A stretch of 64,000 nucleotides of DNA from Gnetum montanum (taxonomy: Eukaryota; Streptophyta; Gnetopsida; Gnetales; Gnetaceae), in the NCBI GenBank assembly GCA_015680685.1, contig MNCI01006539.1:57419-121418 (forward strand), written 5' to 3'. Each line of letters opens with the position of its first letter. Position 1 is the stretch's first letter. The translations under genes and the position numbers were made by a program. Shown in pieces: positions 34,699 through 45,830 of the stretch. The notes under the pieces are model-generated. The model was not told where the DNA came from. It made no database searches and saw only the letters and a program-made list of their open reading frames with translations.

Positions 34699-37249
34699 GT
34701 TATTAATTTGTATGTAGATTTAATTATCTTCTTTTTGGTGTTGACTACGCTTTTGGTAATTGGAACTGTGTCTAACTATGTCCTTTATAATGACCTTATA
34801 TAAAAAATAAAAACTATTAAAAATTTAAAAATTTAAATATAATAAAATTAATGTCAAAAATTAAAATTTCTAATTTAAAGTTTAAACTTATGTCTTCCTA
34901 CTTTTTAATATTGAATCTTATAACTTTGTCATCTAACCAATTAATTAGTTTACTAGATGTGGTTACAATTTTCTACCTATTTATAATTACAGTTTATTTC
35001 ATTTAGCCTAGGCAATATACCCAAATTTTTTTTCCATTGGGAGACTCTTCAAATTTAATGACATGAACTCAAAAATACCATTAGCATCAAAAGCTCTACC
35101 TTTTTGCAAAGAAGGTAAGGATTTTAATGAGAGAGGCACAAATGAAAACAATGGCTCAATAAGTAGGAGAAAAAAGAAAGGAATCATGGTAGTAGCGATG
35201 ATAAGTGAATGGAGCATGATAGAGTATGAAACAACTAGCGACAAGACTTTATGTGGACCATGAGAGTCATGACAAGTCCCATGAAGCCCATAGGAGTTGT
35301 AAGGATTTCTATTAGGGTAGACTATGCATGTACTTGAATATAGTAAATAAAAAATAATTTTTTGTCCTATTGTGATGGAGTGAGAATTAGTGGCATTGGT
35401 GACGTAGAGGTGTGTGGCCTCAATTGTGCTAACATAGTTGGATGCTATGTTGTAAATCACCTTGTTGCACTAATGTACCAAAGCTATCTCTTTTTCCATG
35501 AATGCTACCCATGCCAAACATGGGAAAAAACCTTTCTCTAACATAGTGTATACACCACCTCTCACACCTATGCTTCATTCATGGTCATCATGCTTCCAAA
35601 TGACATGTACATTATGTTGTCTCACTATTTTTTTTATAACCATGTTGCACACTCTATTGTCATGTTAGTCATATTGATAGCATTATCTCAAACTCTCCAT
35701 CATCTTCACAAGATATCAATGATCCCACCATCACAATGACACTAGCATCTACTTTGCTGCCCACTATGAGTGTTGTGATTTAGGCTAAATGAAGGAATTT
35801 CCAAGCACTCATCATAGCATTTGTGCATTGGCAAGCACTATCACCTGTTCCAAAAACCAGTCATCATAGTATCCCCAACACTCCCTTGGCTATAGAAATT
35901 ATGGCAAGTCCACCATGCTAAGGCTAATGTCCTCAAGAAGTCCAAACAAGACTACAACTACCAAGGCCTTAGAGTTAGCATTGGCATGCATTAAGACTTG
36001 CAAGGATATTCATTTGATTATTTAATTTACACATGTTTATTTGATGCTAACATTTTTGGATTTAGCCATACCTATGCATAGTTATCCAATGACCTAATAT
36101 TTGATTCCAATATCCCTTACGGATTATTTGTAATTTGCTTTTCCTACTTAGTGATATAGACTAACTTTTCCATTTTTTTTTACCTCCTAGGTGATACATG
36201 TGCTAGTAGAGGAAATGGTTCTTCCTTATATAAGGTACTTTATGTTGGTTTTCCATAATTTCAATATTAACTTTCTCTCCATTTTAATACCCTAACCTAT
36301 GATTTTGAGATTTGTATTTTGAATCAATCATATTCATATACTTCTATGTCATTCTAATCTAAGCCTAGGTCAAGTAGGTGATTATATGTTTCTAGAAATT
36401 TCTTGTATATCCAACAAAAAACTTTTTGATTAGCAAGAAAAAAAAAGAATGATGTTTTCAAAAGGAAAAAGCCCATATTTTTTATAATCATTCCATGATA
36501 ACTTTTGCACTTAATTAAATTTTGACTCAATTATTATTCTCAAAAACATAGAAAGCTAGGAAAAGAAAAATTAGCATAGATTTAGGAGAAAAGATAGATC
36601 AATAATATATACTCATAATAAATAAAAATCTTATGAGCTAAAAGTTATTAATCATACCTCTTAAAGATTTCTTCTTGGAAATAAATGATAAGTTTAGGAA
36701 AAAAAGAAAACATAAAACTATTAGCTCATTATGTTGGATCTTTTGTAATTATTAAAAACAATGATTTAGTCACCTATCAAATTAGTATATCTTTGTTATG
36801 TTACATGGACTTCAGGATGTTTTATTATCAAAATGTTTGGTTATATATATATATCAATTTAAAGAAAAACAATATAAAAAATTATGAATTGTATGGATAA
36901 AAAAGTTAATTATTATGGTGACATTTGTATGAAGAAAATTTTTTTTGGTGTTCAAGAAGTTACATGGAAAATGAAGTAAGAATTATGCTTCTCAACCTAA
37001 AATCTTCTAGGAGGATGATTTTTAAGGAAGAAAATATCTTACATTCTTAGTTTAAGAATTCATTTTATTCTTTTATTGCTATGTTTAGCCTTTCCTAGAT
37101 TTAATCCCAAGACCCTTTAATTGCTAAATTCATTGGTTTTATGTTTGAGTGCTTGCTTGCCTAGTTTTCTTAGCTCTTTATAGCTATGAATATTTTTTAT
37201 GAGATTTCTATATTTTATGTGAACTTGTATGAGGTTCAATTATGAATTT
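34699..37249. other. Unassigned sequence, no supported gene
   Basis: A 150-codon open frame on the minus strand (35460-35008; includes SSTCIVYPNRNPYNSYGLHG) has no motif I recognise and is AT-rich and hydrophobic in places; I do not call it a gene. 35460-36000 is less AT-rich and has open patches in several frames, again unrecognised. Confidence 0.4.
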
Positions 37250-37980
37250 CTATACATTGTGATCTTAATTATTTCATTAATATTTTTTTTCTAATTTTTT
37301 ATCTTAATTATTATTTCAATTGTTATTTTATACCCTTGTGGGTTACTTCATTGTGTTCTTGTTTGGTTTCAAAATTTTGACCGCATACTTGATAATGAAT
37401 ATTTATACAATTCTTTTCTCTCATAAACTATTATTATTTAGTAGTCATTTTCTATATAAGTTATACCAATATTGTTCAACTATATCTAGCTCTAAGTACT
37501 ATGGAAGTTCATTTTATTTTTATTCCTAGCTTAATTAATTTATTTTGGCTAGCTTGTTTATATGTTAAGCTTTCATATCATTGAATGTGACTATATTTCA
37601 TATATAGGTTTGTAATACCTTGGTTCTAGAATCCATTTTCCTTATTTGTTATGCCTTATGACTTGAACCTTTGGGGTGTATCTATTTGTGTATTTTTTCA
37701 TTAACAAGCCTAGGCATTGTGCTTGTGTACCATGCTTGTGACTAATGTTTTAATTATAATTTGGTTTTATTACATGCTTAAGCTATGTGATTTATGAATA
37801 CTTTTCTAAGGTTTGATTTTATATTTTAATTGTTTTATTTTTAGGATATGTTCACTAACCATTATTGGAATTTTAAGTAAGTAGATATCAAGTATTAGAT
37901 AGGTCATTGTCACATGGGGTTCTAAATGAAGCATGTACTATGCTTTAGTTATTATTTGTTTGGAATATTTAGCCATGATT
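37250..37980 (-). repeat. AT-rich dispersed repeat, inverted copy
   Basis: The reverse complement aligns with 28090-28860. Landmarks on the plus strand are TATACCCTTGTGGGTTACTT, TATATAAGTTATACCAATAT and GAATACTTTTCTAAGGTTTG. Confidence 0.65.
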
Positions 37981-38074
37981 TTATATTTTGTTTTATGATT
38001 GCAAAAATATTTTATTTACTTTATAATGGTAGTATAGAATAATATCCTCTAGAAAACTATGTAGGAATTCAACA

Positions 38075-38215
38075 ATGAGATAATAGCCTAGTAGTAAGAC
38101 TTGATTCGAAACCTCCAAGTCATGGGTTTGATTCTCTTATGAAATGTTAAATTAGACTATATATCTTGGGGTGTGCCGATATTACAATTATTTCAAGGTT
38201 CCAACACCCTACATC
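38075..38215 (+). repeat. tRNA-derived SINE-like copy 1
   Basis: Starts with ATAGCCTAGTAGTAAGAC, like a polymerase III box A, followed 30-odd bases later by GGGTTTGATTCTC, like box B (GGTTCGATTCC). The body continues GACTATATATCTTGGGGTG and CAATTATTT. The same head is found at 38500 and the same body at 42957. No A-rich tail is clear. Confidence 0.6.
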
Positions 38216-38499
38216 ACCCTCCCCCCACCCAACCTTCCTATCAACTATGTAGGGATTCAAACCTTAGATCTTGTATAACTTATAGCTTTTATGTAGCTTG
38301 CACGTTAGTAACTAAAAAGTGTTTGGAGGCTTAACCTTGGAAATATATTAATTTTATAAGTAAAGCTTATATTTTAATTTTATATTTGGGCTACATATGT
38401 TTTCTAGATACTAGTCATCACTAGCAGTATCCATTGGTTAAAACCTTAACATGCTCTTATGATCATAAATACCTAGCAATCCTTCCATTAGAAACTGAC

Positions 38500-38585
38500 A
38501 ATGAGATGTTAGCCTAGTGGTAAAACTTTTCATTTGAAATCTTCAAGTCATAGATTTGATTCTAGTAGACAATGCTAAGTTATAA
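38500..38585 (+). repeat. tRNA-derived SINE-like copy 2, head
   Basis: Contains TTAGCCTAGTGGTAAAAC and ATAGATTTGATTCTAG, the same box A and box B arrangement and the same ACAATGAGAT lead-in as copy 1. The body breaks off after AAGTTATA. A matching body piece occurs at 42957-43030. Confidence 0.55.
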
Positions 38586-38739
38586 AGTTCTAAATTAAAA
38601 TCCAAACATCACATAACATAGTAAAAACTAGAATTCTCTCAATGGTTTGTGAATCTTAAGGGTTTAATATAGAGTTTTTGAAATAATTTTTTTTTTGATG
38701 AGAAATGATATCAAGACAAAGAATAATAATGTCTCTCAC

Positions 38740-39288
38740 ATTATAGAGATTATGAACAATTCTAAAGATTTCAATTTTGTTTTACCTAATGATTTATATG
38801 AATCTTGGTCAAAACATATTACTTCATGATACATATTTTGCATATTATTGGATTTGTTCACTTGAATAATGGTTTTACACCAACAATTTAGGCTATCCTT
38901 GAACAGTATGGAATTAATGTTTTGCATGTCCAATATTTTTCCAAATCTTTTTTGCTTGTTAAACTTGCTAATTCTGAAATGGTTAATAATTCATTAGATA
39001 TAAAAATTTTTATGGACTAGCATAGTACTTTTATTGCTCAAGAATGGAAAGTGGACTTTGATCAAATTCCTCTCAAATTCCTTGCTAGATTGAATTAGAA
39101 AATCTTAATCTTATTTTTCAAACTGTACTAGATAGTGTGCAGTGCATGCATTATTTTATAGATATTAATTTACAGTAGAAGAAGACAAAATTCAAACTCA
39201 AGGTTGTTAAATAGTAATTTTTCCAAAAAAAATTATATATTATAATTTTCAAGGATTTTGAAGCTATTATTTCCATGAAGGCCATGTT
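38740..39288 (+). pseudogene. LINE ORF1-like relic
   Basis: With one stop, the plus strand reads FVHLNNGFTP, AILEQYGINVLHVQYFSKSF and LLVKLANSEMVNNSLDIKIF, followed by FIAQEWKVDFDQIPLKFL. This resembles the RNA-binding-like DUF4283 domain at the start of plant LINE ORF1 proteins, with strand-helix-strand spacing and an aromatic 'W.PDF'-like end. The match is by pattern only. G2 interrupts it at 39289; a low-complexity S/N/T-rich open stretch continues at 42746-42952. Confidence 0.4.
39284..39288. repeat. TSD of element G2, left copy (ATGTT)
   Basis: ATGTT directly before TGTTGG, matching 42610-42614 after GCCAACA. Confidence 0.85.
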
Positions 39289-39356
39289 TGTTGGTGATCG
39301 TTTAGGACCATCAATGTTGGGGCCTTCAAGTCTTGTGGGGTCACAGGATAAAAGGT

Positions 39357-40640
39357 GTTCTTCAAATAGGATTTAGGTGCTTGTTAGTCTCTGGCAACAC
39401 CAATGCCCAAATACCTCCAAATAGGCTTAGTGGTTATGAAATGAACTAAACTTGAGTATGTGTTTGCTATTGTGAATGTTGAAATGGTTGGGTTGTGTAT
39501 GAAACTGCAATTGGCTATCATAAACGAAATTCAACTAACTTTGTTAAACACTATGAGTTGTTGAGGGTTCATATTTTGTCAAATCACTTAGTCTATATAG
39601 TCTCTATAGTACGTTATTTGTAACAAATAAAATTTTGCAAAAACATTTGAGCACAATTTTGCCAATTTACTTCTAGTTTCTCCTAGAGAGAGTTTCATAA
39701 GAAAACTAGAAATAGAGCGAGATTTAATGGACTTAGAAAGAGAAAAGAAAAGAAAGTAGATTTGTGTGAAATCTCAAATATTTAAGTAAGATAAATTGCC
39801 ATGAGGAAACACTTCGCAATAAAGCTATTCAATTCAATCTAACTATGAATTGCCCAAACCCTCTAAGCTCAACAAGCAATTTCATAAAAGACAATTTTAT
39901 TATACTACCAAAAATGCTATGTAAATGCCAAAGTACAAGTCTTTATTTTGGCTAGTTAATAATTGTTAAGAATTCCATTCAATAGAGCCTTAAAAAATTT
40001 TGAAAATTTTAGGATCAAAATACCAAGGCAATACACTTTAAAACAATGAAGCTATTTCAATCATCTCAAAGAATTAAAGAATTTCCTAGATCCTCTATGC
40101 TCAAAATAGACATTTTCGTTAAGACATTACTATTAAATTACTCTTGTGTATTTTCAACAACATAAGCTCTTTTATCGCACATCTTAATAGAAGTCTAATA
40201 TTGCACAAAAAATAGAGCTATAAAGACAACTTAGAAAAATCCCAAACTTAAATGCCAAGCACGATACTATCTAAAATATTAGCTAGGTAACTAAAATAAA
40301 ATGGGAAGAAATAAACTTACAAAATTAAAATAAAAGAAGTTGAATTGATGCCTTTAGCAAGCCATGCTTTTACAATCTTCTCCTCCTTAATCTACCCTTA
40401 AAGCCCTTTTTATAATGATTTTAGGATAGTTACAATTATCATAAAAGGTTGAGATGGGTTACAAATATCTAAGGGATTAATTTGTAACCACCCTATGAAG
40501 TTATAACTTCCATAAGAAATTATGAGAAATTTGAGCCAAAGTTGACAAGTGTCTTCTTAGTAATGGAAAACCAAAATTAGCTACAAATATCTTAGAATTT
40601 TAGTTGTAACTAAAAAGCAAGTTACAACTTCCATAAATAA
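39357..40640. repeat. Shared left block of the G family, copy in G2
   Basis: Partner of 2063-3440. Non-coding in all frames. Confidence 0.75.
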
Positions 40641-40689
40641 TAGGTGTTTGTTGTTTTTTTTTTTAAAACAAATCTAACTACCACTGAAA

Positions 40690-42249
40690 ATTATACCGCT
40701 TACTGACGTCCAACCAACGAGTGAAGTAGACAATGAAACAAGTCCAACAAATAACGTAGGTGTTGTTTGGCATGGCATGCACTGGGAATTAACAAATTTG
40801 TAGCAGCAACAAATTGCACATGAGGACGGTCATGACCACAGAAGGTGACGGCCTCGGTGACGGTGGTGTTGCTAGGGCTTGATGCAGGCCGTGAATTTTG
40901 TTGGCTAGAAGCATTGAATAGTGCTGTCATGGTGTCCAGCTCCAACACTTGGTGGAATCAACTTCCAGTTTCAGCAGCAGCAGCAGCAGAGAAGCAATCA
41001 TGGCAAACCTGAAATGGACGAGATTCTGGCATGAACGGTTACTCGCCACAGTACTTGGTCCCCTGGATGAAGTTAAAGGCCATTCTGCACGATGTCAACT
41101 ACGTCTTCGATGGTAGCGGCATCGTCAACTCCACCGGCAATGTTTTCGTAAGCAAGCAACCATTAGAGGCAGCATCAGAATCCACATCCACATCCTTATC
41201 ATCATCGTCGTTTTCCACGGAAATAGCATGCTGGATTCGTGGGTTGAAGGATAGAGTCTGGTTAAAAAATGTCCCCAAACCAATTCGGATCATCTATATT
41301 AATTGGTTGAAAGGCAGACAGCATCGCTTCAGAAGTAATCTACACATCTGCGTTTGCGGCATTGGTTCAATAATCTCCACCTTTGCATCGAGTGTGGCTT
41401 CACCGTTGCCGTACGCGGCTGCTTCTGCGTGTCTTTGTAGATGCTGGACTGCTCCTTTTGCGTTTGTGAATTCATCATCAATCTTTCTGCCAGCTAATGA
41501 CGGTGCACTTTTTCCTGCAATGACAAAAACAGCCGGTTTGCTAGAGGCATTTTCCACCTGAGACGTACCAACTGCCAGGTTGCTCTTTGCCTCGGAAATG
41601 AATGCTCTAGATATCTCAGCTTTAATTTCTTAGGACAGGGATCTCGTAGTCTGACCTGTTACTGAATCAACTAATTTTGTTATATAATCAAATGGACTCT
41701 TGAAGCTTATTTGTGGTTTTGAAAATTAAATGAAGCTTTCACCTGATTTCTTATCTTCAGGACCCCCATTAATAGTCGCTATCCCAGGCTTTTGTTGCAT
41801 CAAACAAGGTCGTTTAAGACATTGCATCAGTGTTATGGGACGATGTTACTGGTACTGAAGTTACTTTTGTACTAAAATTCTCCATTCCATTAGAACTGCC
41901 ACGTATATTTTTCAAGGTGTCACTGGTTGGCATATTCTTAAACAAAATGGGAGCTTGAATCTTGCCTGCTGGACTTCCAGATCCCTACTATGATTTTCTC
42001 ATCCTCTGGTTTCACATGAACACAAGATCCTGCTCCTGTAGTATTCAGAGAATGTACTTTCACTGTATTAGTTGCAACTTTCTGAGTTAACTCTCTTGGA
42101 TCAATTGATGCTCTATGCTGATTATCATTGTTGAATGGTAATGGTTGCGTAACTGGTAATGCTCTTTTAACCGTGGTTTTTGGAGTCCCGACATTGGCCC
42201 AAGCACAATTATTCGCATCTCTTCCCCTCATTGTATCTGGTTCCTGCAA
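40690..42249 (-). pseudogene. G2 captured coding-like DNA, unidentified
   Basis: GC content rises sharply and long open stretches appear on both strands. On the minus strand: 42249-41938 (RDANNCAWANVGTPKTTVKR, then SSRQDSSSHFV), 41557-41294 (GRKIDDEFTNAKGAVQHLQR, HAEAAAYGNGEATLDAKVEI) and 41293-41099 (acidic, DDDDKDVDVD). On the plus strand 41031-41561 is open for 176 codons. Ser/Thr-rich and Ala-rich helical composition suggests a fragment of a plant nuclear or scaffold-like protein, but I cannot name it. A CAG run lies at about 40975-40990. A splice-like CTTGCAG sits at the join to the CLC fragment, so several gene pieces may be joined. Confidence 0.45.
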
Positions 42250-42254
42250 GCTAT

Positions 42255-42455
42255 GTGGTAAATGGAGGAGAATTTTCTACAGGCTGAGGTCTTAGAACTG
42301 TCTCAATAGCAAAGAAACAACCAGCAACAGCTGCATTGAAACCAGAAGAAATTCCAACAGCTGCACCAGCTGCTTCAAGTGCAATTCTAGCACAAGACTG
42401 TCCAATGTCACACTAGGGCCTTCGGGTTCTAATGACCAACCAGTTCCTAGAGAAT
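42255..42455 (-). pseudogene. CLC chloride channel fragment captured in G2
   Basis: The minus strand reads SLGTGWSLEPEGPSV, then after a one-base deletion GQSCARIALEAAGAA, GISSGFNAAVAGCFFAIETV and LRPQPVENSPPFTT. This is the conserved core of the plastid/Golgi-type plant CLC proteins (CLC-e/CLC-f like): the GxEGP anion-pathway motif (as PEGPSV), the GFNAAVAGCFFAIE helix and the ENSPPFTT loop. It covers about 65 of the ~500-700 residues usual in the family. The reading stops in TAG just after PPFTT, about where an exon boundary could lie. Not functional; the value is as evidence of gene capture. Confidence 0.85.
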
Positions 42456-42609
42456 CAATTCATTTACTTTTTCCCAAAATTTGTTACACCCGTAACCAAA
42501 GTTGACTCTCTAGGAATATCCTTTTTTAGTCTTGGTATTGAATTCTGAACTGAATTTTTTCTTACCTATGAATATCACTTCTCTATCAAATGGTAGAAAT
42601 GTGCCAACA

Positions 42610-42614
42610 ATGTT
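42610..42614. repeat. TSD of element G2, right copy (ATGTT)
   Basis: Exact match to 39284-39288. Confidence 0.85.
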
Positions 42615-42956
42615 ATTGAAATATATCCTATTCTTAATAAAAAATTATTTTTCATAAGGAAAAGAAACAACAATTTTTTAAAAAGGTAAATATTGATAGT
42701 TTTCAAGAGGTATAGATAAAATCTGCTTCAACAAGTTCTCAATTTTTGACTAATTCTTTTAATTTTAAAGGTGTTAGTAAACTCTTGACATCTAAAGTGA
42801 ATACCTCTTTAGAACAAAAAATTTCAATAGGCACCAACAATGGAAATACCAATGCAAATAGATTTCAATCAATGCAATATAAAAAGAAAAGGCCTACACC
42901 TAGTTCTTTTAATTTAAAAACCTCAAAGGTATTTCATTTTCTTTCTACATAAATTT
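42615..42956 (+). pseudogene. LINE ORF1-like relic, continuation
   Basis: Resumes after G2. The open piece 42746-42952 is low-complexity (NTNANRFQSMQYKKKRPTPS), like the basic linker at the end of LINE ORF1 proteins. Assignment rests mainly on its position. Confidence 0.3.
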
Positions 42957-43030
42957 TTACTTGGACTATATATCTTGGGATGTCCTTATATTATAATTAT
43001 TTTGGGTTTCCAACATCTCCTAATCTTTTC
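42957..43030 (+). repeat. SINE-like body, detached
   Basis: GACTATATATCTTGGGATG, then ATAATTATTT and TTCCAACATC, match the body of SINE-like copy 1 (38155-38205). It may be the displaced 3' part of copy 2, separated by the LINE and G2. Confidence 0.5.
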
Positions 43031-43799
43031 ATTATTAACCATCCATTTGCATTACTAATATATAGGAGAAGGAGCTAGAGAGGGAAGCCCTAATGATATA
43101 AGAAAAGAAGAAATAGTCCAAGATTGTATAACCTTTCCTAATCTATGCAAGTTCTATATTTTCCTCCTTTTGAGTTCCTATTTCTAGATTTCTCTTGGAT
43201 CTAGTTAATGATCTTGTGCTTTTACCTAGAGTTGTAACCATACTAAAGATTGCAAATAGGTGAGGAATTTCATTATAGCACATTGTTTTCAAGTAGAGAA
43301 ATTTATTTTAATGCTTTCTAGTTTGGGCTTTGCTTTCTTAACATTTATACGCATTTCCATTTTTTGATAATTTAGTAATAAAAATGTGTTTTGAATTGAA
43401 TATCTTGGAAATTTTAATTTGGATCTATATTTCTACTTATTGTTCTCTATTACTATGTAAAGTTTAATTTGGCTATAACTAGTATTAAATATTATATAAT
43501 TTCTTTTTCATTTTAAGAATGTTAATTTAGGAATTATATTTTGATATAAAATCTTAGATTAGCCTTCTGCAATTAAACTAAGAGAAAAAAAAATTAATAC
43601 ATAAATTCTCATGCAAGAAATATTATCTAGAATTTGATCTGGAAACATTTGATTTTAGCTAAAACCTATTAGTTTGCATTTAAACTATTAGAAAACTTAA
43701 GACTTAGTTTTGGAACTTAATATTTAAAAGATAAACCTTTAACTAAAATCCATTAAGACATTTGGGATTTCAATTTGAGAAGTTTTTAATACAACATTA
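43031..43799. other. AT-rich stretch, nothing recognised
   Basis: No gene, RNA or clear repeat seen. Confidence 0.5.
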
Positions 43800-44640
43800 G
43801 TAGATTTAAATTCCTTATTTGGGAAGAAGAGATCTTGGATACTAAAAAAATAAATAATGATATTAAATTTTTTTTGAGTATATCAAATCATTGAAGAGAG
43901 AGTTTCAAGAAAAAACCCAATGGTTTTGAGATGCCTTTTCAAGTTTTCATTCTTACAACCCAATCCTAAAAAACCTCCCTTCTAGGATATGAAAAGGATC
44001 AAGCCTTGTCCTTATTCAAAAGTTCTCTCATGGGTTTTTACTTCTTACTAAAGGGTTTATTATAAAATGAAGAAGACCTAATACCTTAATTAGAAATAAT
44101 TAAAAAATAGCAATAAAAGCTAAAAGATTCTAATCCTTTAGCCTCCAAAAACAAAAGGAAATAAATACAATAAAAAATAAATCAATTATTCAACATTTAA
44201 TGGGCCTTTTTTTTGCTTGAAATTGTAGTTGAATTGAGATATCTTTGAGAATTTATGATTTAACTTTTGAAGAAATGTTATAGTTATGATGTTGCTATTA
44301 AAAAATAATTACATATCAAAGCTTTCAAATAAAGTAGAGAATAAGAATGTGAAGATATTTCCAAGTGCAAAGAAACAAAGTAGACAAAATAGATTGATTA
44401 CCATAAATGACTCTATTGATAGTTGGATGAAAGTTGTTACAAAATTTGAATGTCTATTTCCAAGAATGTTGAGCAACATGACACCAAGAGAATGAGAAAA
44501 TGAGTCTTTACTTTTATAAAGAGAATATTTAGAAAAAAAAATTTCATATGTTTAACACAAGTATCAATAGGAAGACCTTAATGAATAAGATATAAAAAAA
44601 TATGAATTTTAAAAAATGTAGAAGCTCTTTAAATATCTTT
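43800..44640 (+). repeat. AT-rich repeat, direct partner of 28820-29660
   Basis: See the partner copy. Both copies share a run of about 800 bases with many small changes. The short open frame at 44286-44495 is not conserved between copies. Confidence 0.65.
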
Positions 44641-44999
44641 CATTTTCATCATTAAAAAGTCCAATGATAATTGTATTTTGTAAGACTTATTGAAATTTTT
44701 ATCAATAAAATCATTCTTTGTAATAATCTCATATGCAACTTTCAAATTAAAAGAATAAAAGGATATACCATACTTTTGAAAATACTTGGAAAAGTCTAAT
44801 GCAAACTATTATCAACTTTAAATAAATTCTTAATATAAAAAATTAAAATTTCCTTTTCTATTTAAATCATAGAAGCTAGAAGCTTCATTCAAAGTAATCT
44901 ATCTATCATGCATATATAGACACGAAATTGTAGTAATAATAAATTTGCTATAAGTGTACACAATCTAAATGCATTAGTAGCCTAGGCTCCTTCATTAAA

Positions 45000-45830
45000 A
45001 GGAAGAAATCATGGGCTAATTTACTTAAGCATATCTTTAAAACTATAATATGATTGTAATATCAATATGTATTGAACTTGCACCATGTCTTTCAAAGTTG
45101 TTTAAGAATTGAATAACTAGAAATAGATATGGCCTAAGGAAAATTAAGAGAGTGAAGAAAGTTATTAGAAGACTAACTCTTATCATTCTTAGGTTTTTCT
45201 TACATAAGTATATTTTTGAAAAGGAGCATCCAAACATAATCTTCATTAATTCTCTTTGAAATCCATTTTACTATAAGAGAAATACCTAGAGTTATAAAAA
45301 TTAATGAGGCCAAGTTCTCCATCTTTCTTACTACTAGTATAAATATTCCAAGAAATTCTAGGAAAGTGTTTTCTATATTGCTTAGTAGATGAAAGAAATT
45401 AATCGAAAATATGATCAATTCTATTATAGGAAGTTTTGAAGCTCAAGAATTAGAGTAATAAAAATGAGTTGATTGAAGCATTAATAACTAAAACTTCAGC
45501 AATGGTGAGGAATTTTTCAATTTTATCAACCACATAGTTCTACAAAATAGTAATATTAGGCCAAAAGAAAAAGATATTCTTAAAATTTTTAAGAAAGAAT
45601 CTTTTTCAAAGATATCCTAAGGATTGAGAGTAACCCACTCATTAATATTGTCATTATAATTAACAACAAATTTTTATCAATTTATCCGAGAGCCAAATAA
45701 CATGTAGTAATCCTTCACTTTAGCTAAAAGAGTAATGATATGTTGCAAAGAATTGTTTATCATAAAAATAAAATCATCTACAAAGTGCATGTTAAGCAAT
45801 TACATGTTGGCTTTTTAGAGTAAAGGATAA
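45000..45830 (-). pseudogene. LINE (L1-type) reverse transcriptase relic
   Basis: The minus strand near 45790-45690 reads MHFVDDFIFMINNSLQHIIT, LLAKVKDYYMLFGSRIN, the catalytic box of plant L1-type RT (F-V/A-D-D) with the following SGLKIN-like motif. Downstream it reads YVVDKIEKFLTIAEVLVINA, SINSFLLL and KKDGELGLINF, the thumb and linker region (family pattern GGLGLxD). Several frameshifts. Domains before and after cannot be followed confidently; 44641-45000 looks like decayed C-terminal sequence. Confidence 0.75.

Larger units (their letters stand above)
39289..42609. mobile_element. Element G2: gene-capturing member of the G family
   Basis: Ends are TGTTGGTGATCG and AATGTGCCAACA, with perfect 5-bp TSD ATGTT (39284-39288 and 42610-42614). 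Its first ~1.35 kb matches the left block of G1, and its last tens of bases also resemble the end of G1 (AATGGT...CAACA against AATGGT...TAACA). The ~1.8 kb between (about 40680-42460) is much more GC-rich, is absent from G1 and includes a chloride channel fragment and other coding-like DNA. No integrase, RT or transposase is visible, so it would need enzymes from elsewhere. Confidence 0.75.

Noticed and set aside
35008-35460. 150-codon minus-strand open frame
   Set aside because: No recognised domain, no homologous second copy in the window, AT-driven hydrophobic composition.
38075-38150. Possible functional tRNA gene
   Set aside because: Box A and box B are present, but the acceptor stem does not pair and the unit recurs with a non-tRNA body, which points to a SINE.
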